Shown piece after piece: positions 6,184 through 7,770 of a DNA stretch of 7,770 bases. Location of the stretch: positions 1-7,770 of the forward strand of contig JAQBPS010000329.1 in the NCBI GenBank assembly GCA_028287415.1, in the 5' to 3' direction. The notes below the pieces were generated by a model, which saw only the letters and a program-made list of their open reading frames with translations, ran no database searches and was not told the origin of the DNA. Position numbers and translations under genes: made by a program. Source of the stretch: Bacillota bacterium (GTDB taxonomy: Bacteria; Bacillota; Sulfobacillia; Symbiobacteriales; Symbiobacteriaceae). Position 1 is the first letter of the stretch. The number at the start of each line of letters is the position of its first letter.

Positions 6184-6211
6184 GGGAGATGCTCCCCGGG
6201 CGCTTGTTTAT
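6178..6211 (+). terminator. Intrinsic terminator of the metallophosphoesterase gene
   Basis: A perfect 11-bp GC-rich stem (6178-6188 with 6192-6202) closed by a three-base ATG loop is followed by TTGTTTAT. The T-rich tail overlaps the stop codon (TTA at 6208-6210 on plus) of the convergent 6208-6753 gene. On the minus strand the stem is followed by TTGGTGTG, a much poorer tail, so the opposing gene may be terminated less well. Confidence 0.85.
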
Positions 6212-6753
6212 GCCTGGTCATCCGCGCCTTCGAGCGGCTTCAGTGCCGCCACGATCAGGCGCTCGTGCGCCGGCGTCACCCCCGACGCCACGATCTCGCC
6301 CACCGTGCCCGCAAGGTCGGCGACCACAGCCTGCTCCTCCCGGTGCACCGCCAGCGCCACGCCTATGTGCGCCAGCGCCAGGAAGTACCCGTCCTGCGCC
6401 CCGAACTCCGGGTAGACCGCCGCCCCCGTCGCGGCCATCGGGCCTTCCGGCGACCGCTGGTACAGCGGCCACACGAGGCCTTCGGCATCCAGCCCGGCCA
6501 GCTCATCAATGAAGCGCTGGAGCCAGTCATCCTTCACGCCCCTGTAGCCGAGCCGGTCAACGAGCTGCTCCACCCGGCGCGCTGCGTAGGGTTTCTCGCC
6601 CAGCTCCGCCAGCGTAACCGCGGCAAGTGCCACGCCCAGCCACCAGTATTCGACCGCGGACAGTTCCCGCCCGTATTCCTGCGGCGCTTCGGCCAGCATC
6701 CGGCGCCCCTCGCCCAGGAACGCCGGCAGGTTCCCTGTTTCTTCCTCGTGCAT
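6208..6753 (-). CDS. Protein of unknown function, 181 aa
   Basis: I do not recognise a family. The product from ATG 6753 begins MHEEETGNLPAFLGEGRRML and is acidic, largely helical in appearance and without a signal peptide. It has a hydrophobic patch EYWWLGVALAAVTLAELG (about residues 33-50) and a second one, GYFLALAHIGVALAVH. These look like packed helices rather than clear membrane spans, so a soluble cytoplasmic protein is most likely. The frame is open further upstream (ATG at 6810 and 6873), but ATG 6753 is chosen because GGGGGGAT lies a few bases before it. In addition, a good promoter (-35 at 6810-6815, -10 at 6787-6792) lies just upstream, which excludes the longer versions. The gene diverges from the YigZ-family gene and converges on the metallophosphoesterase. 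Confidence 0.7.
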   Translation of the reverse strand: MHEEETGNLPAFLGEGRRMLAEAPQEYGRELSAVEYWWLGVALAAVTLAELGEKPYAARRVEQLVDRLGYRGVKDDWLQRFIDELAGLDAEGLVWPLYQRSPEGPMAATGAAVYPEFGAQDGYFLALAHIGVALAVHREEQAVVADLAGTVGEIVASGVTPAHERLIVAALKPLEGADDQA

Positions 6754-6786
6754 CTTATCCCCCCACGGCTGCGACTCTTCCCCACC

Positions 6787-6815
6787 ATGGTAGACGCTGT
6801 GGGCGGTCATGTAAA
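6787..6815 (-). promoter_or_regulatory. Sigma-A-type promoter for the 6208-6753 gene
   Basis: On the minus strand TTTACA (6815-6810; five of six consensus bases) is followed after exactly 17 bases by TACCAT (6792-6787; four of six). Transcription would begin near 6780 and leave a leader of roughly 27 bases containing the GGGGGGAT ribosome site of ATG 6753. Confidence 0.5.
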
Positions 6816-6895
6816 GTCTGCCAGCGCTGGGGAAAGGGTTGGCGCCCCAGGTTTGTCGAAAAGGATCAGGCACGCAAAAGGAGGCTTGTCACCGC

Positions 6896-7531
6896 ATGCC
6901 ATACATTACGGTGCAGGGCCCGGGACAGGCCGAAATCGTCGTCAAGAAGTCGCGGTTCATCGCCAGCGTCGCCCCCGCCCGAACCGATGAGGAGGCCTGG
7001 GCCTTCATCGAACAGATCCGCGGCGAACACAAGGAAGCGACCCACAACTGCTTCGCCTTCAAGGCGGGTGCGGGCCAGCGTCTCTCCGACGACGGCGAGC
7101 CCAGCGGCACCGCCGGGCGCCCCATTTTCGATGTGATCGACAAGCAGGGGCTATCCGATACGGTGGTCGTCGTCACCCGCTACTTTGGCGGCATTTTGCT
7201 GGGGGCCGGCGGGCTCGTCCGCGCGTACAGTCAGGCTGCGGTCGCGGGGGTGGAGGCGGCCGGTGTCGCCACGGCCGTCCTGGCGGTCGACTTCCGGCTC
7301 TCACTGGATTATCCGCTGGTCGGCAAGGTCCAGTATCTCCTGGAGCAGCGGAACGCTCTCACCCTTAACACCGAGTTCGGGCAGGACGTCGTCATCGATT
7401 GCCGGCTTCTGGCGGAGCAGGCCGACGGGCTGGAGGCGGCTCTGGCGGAAGCATCCGCCGGTCGGATCAAGGCCGAGCGCCTCCAGGAGCTTCAGGTGGC
7501 CACGAACCTGCGACCCATCCATGGTGAATAG
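6896..7531 (+). CDS. yigZ: YigZ/IMPACT (UPF0029) family protein
   Basis: The 211 residues from ATG 6896 match the usual 200-220 for bacterial YigZ proteins. The conserved N-terminal domain is clear: KKSRFIA at 17-23, ATHNCFAF at 48-55, SDDGEPSGTAGRPI at 64-77 and VVVTRYFGGILLGAGGLVRAY at 91-111. The segment from about 134 to 205 corresponds to the smaller C-terminal (DUF1949) ferredoxin-like domain. The eukaryotic relative IMPACT regulates the kinase GCN2; the bacterial role is unsettled, with nucleic acid or ribosome binding suggested by structure. AAAAGGAGG (6877-6884 region) lies 11 bases before the ATG, and the protein's conserved region starts right after it. The upstream in-frame ATG at 6839 would add 19 residues resembling no family N-terminus. 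Confidence 0.92.
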   Translation: MPYITVQGPGQAEIVVKKSRFIASVAPARTDEEAWAFIEQIRGEHKEATHNCFAFKAGAGQRLSDDGEPSGTAGRPIFDVIDKQGLSDTVVVVTRYFGGILLGAGGLVRAYSQAAVAGVEAAGVATAVLAVDFRLSLDYPLVGKVQYLLEQRNALTLNTEFGQDVVIDCRLLAEQADGLEAALAEASAGRIKAERLQELQVATNLRPIHGE

Positions 7532-7550
7532 CCATCAACGTGTGACAGCT

Positions 7551-7571
7551 TGTTCGCTGATTATGCGAACA
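7551..7571. promoter_or_regulatory. Dyad TGTTCGC-N7-GCGAACA, possible operator, with -10-like TAAAAT downstream
   Basis: A perfect 7-bp inverted repeat begins 20 bases after the YigZ stop codon. It is not followed by a T-run, so it is a weak candidate as a terminator. TAAAAT at 7587-7592 (five of six -10 bases) would put the -35 region at about 7564-7569, inside the right arm, so a repressor bound to the dyad could block the promoter. There is no good -35 hexamer, so an activator-dependent promoter is also possible. Confidence 0.35.
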
Positions 7572-7614
7572 TTATGAGGGCGTTTCTAAAATTCTTGTTA
7601 CGGTTGTACTACGA

Positions 7615-7661
7615 GTGTAGCAATGTCGCGTACATTCACGGTAAGGTATGTGTAGCTATGT
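7615..7661 (+). repeat. Direct repeat GTGTAGCWATGT in the leader of the right-edge gene
   Basis: GTGTAGCAATGT (7615-7626) and GTGTAGCTATGT (7650-7661) differ at one of twelve bases and start 35 bp apart in AT-rich DNA. The 9-mer TGTAGCTAT of the second copy also occurs in the purA/LysR gap (1924-1932). Confidence 0.4.
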
Positions 7662-7669
7662 TAACGAAA

Positions 7670-7705
7670 GGAGGTGCTAAGCAGTTGCACCTCCCGAAGG
7701 CAACT
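7670..7705 (+). promoter_or_regulatory. Hairpin sequestering the ribosome-binding site, with an alternative fold
   Basis: GGAGGTGC (7670-7677), the Shine-Dalgarno of TTG 7685, is perfectly complementary to GCACCTCC (7687-7694), which begins with the last base of the start codon. The loop is nine bases. A competing stem AGTTGC (7683-7688) with GCAACT (7700-7705) uses some of the same bases and would free the Shine-Dalgarno. The two folds cannot coexist. Confidence 0.5.
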
Positions 7706-7770
7706 CGTCGCGGTCTGATATATGCCACCGCTTGCGCGATCGCCACGAGCGGTATCATGTACGCATGGCA
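7685..7770 (+). CDS. N-terminal start of a membrane or secreted protein, partial at right edge
   Basis: Only 28 full codons are visible. From TTG 7685 the product begins MHLPKATRRGLIYATACAIA and continues TSGIMYAW. A basic head (K5, R8, R9) followed by a hydrophobic stretch of about 18 residues is typical of a signal peptide or an N-terminal membrane anchor. TTG is chosen because the near-perfect AAAGGAGGTG (7667-7676) lies 8 bases upstream. The same frame is open further back with ATG at 7658 and 7574, but the DNA there is AT-rich with codon use unlike the other genes. AAGGT before ATG 7658 is a poorer ribosome site. Function cannot be told from what is visible. Confidence 0.6.
   Translation, partial: MHLPKATRRGLIYATACAIATSGIMYAW

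Noticed and set aside
6754..6873. N-terminal extension of the 6208-6753 protein from ATG 6873 or 6810
   Set aside because: It would cover the promoter at 6787-6815, no ribosome site precedes those ATGs, and ATG 6753 has a strong one.
7551..7571. Intrinsic terminator of yigZ
   Set aside because: The stem is only 7 bp with a 7-base loop and is followed by ATTATGAGG, not a T-run; an operator is the better reading.

Overview
The window is ordinary-looking chromosomal DNA from a high-GC bacterium with Gram-positive (Firmicute-type) habits. Shine-Dalgarno sequences are long and purine-rich, GTG and TTG starts occur, a partial S-layer-homology protein sits at the left edge, and secreted proteins carry lipoboxes. 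The whole is compatible with a Symbiobacterium-like high-GC clostridial relative. That assignment is inferred from gene style and base composition judged by eye, not from a database match.

Layout, left to right. Bases 1-222 hold the C-terminal end of an SLH-domain protein cut by the window edge. A small single-span membrane protein follows (292-525) and converges on purA (578-1846, minus) across a shared perfect hairpin terminator. purA and a LysR-type regulator (1954-2853, plus) diverge from a 107-bp AT-rich gap that carries two LysR-box-like dyads. A 241-bp stretch with one doubtful small ORF and a long inverted repeat leads to a secreted Asp-box (YCF48-like) lipoprotein. This lipoprotein gene is split by a -1 frameshift near 3650 (3095-3885 in total). 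Convergent to it is a DUF2332 protein (3899-5005, minus), which diverges from a Tat-type lipoprotein metallophosphoesterase (5152-6129, plus). That gene ends in three 16-bp tandem repeats plus an intrinsic terminator. The terminator's T-run overlaps the stop codon of an unrecognised minus-strand gene (6208-6753), which diverges from a YigZ/IMPACT-family gene (6896-7531, plus). The right edge has an AT-rich promoter-like region and the beginning of a membrane or secreted protein (from TTG 7685). Its Shine-Dalgarno is buried in a perfect 8-bp hairpin.

No multi-gene operon is visible: nearly every gene alternates in strand, so this is a set of mostly single-gene transcription units. The purA/LysR pair is the only arrangement suggesting a functional link, since LysR-type regulators often control the divergent neighbour. 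I see no convincing new multi-gene system. The best leads are the apparently bistable hairpin over the start region at the right edge, the PurA with several altered active-site positions next to a LysR regulator, the broken Asp-box lipoprotein, and the C-rich, U-free tandem repeat in a 3' end.
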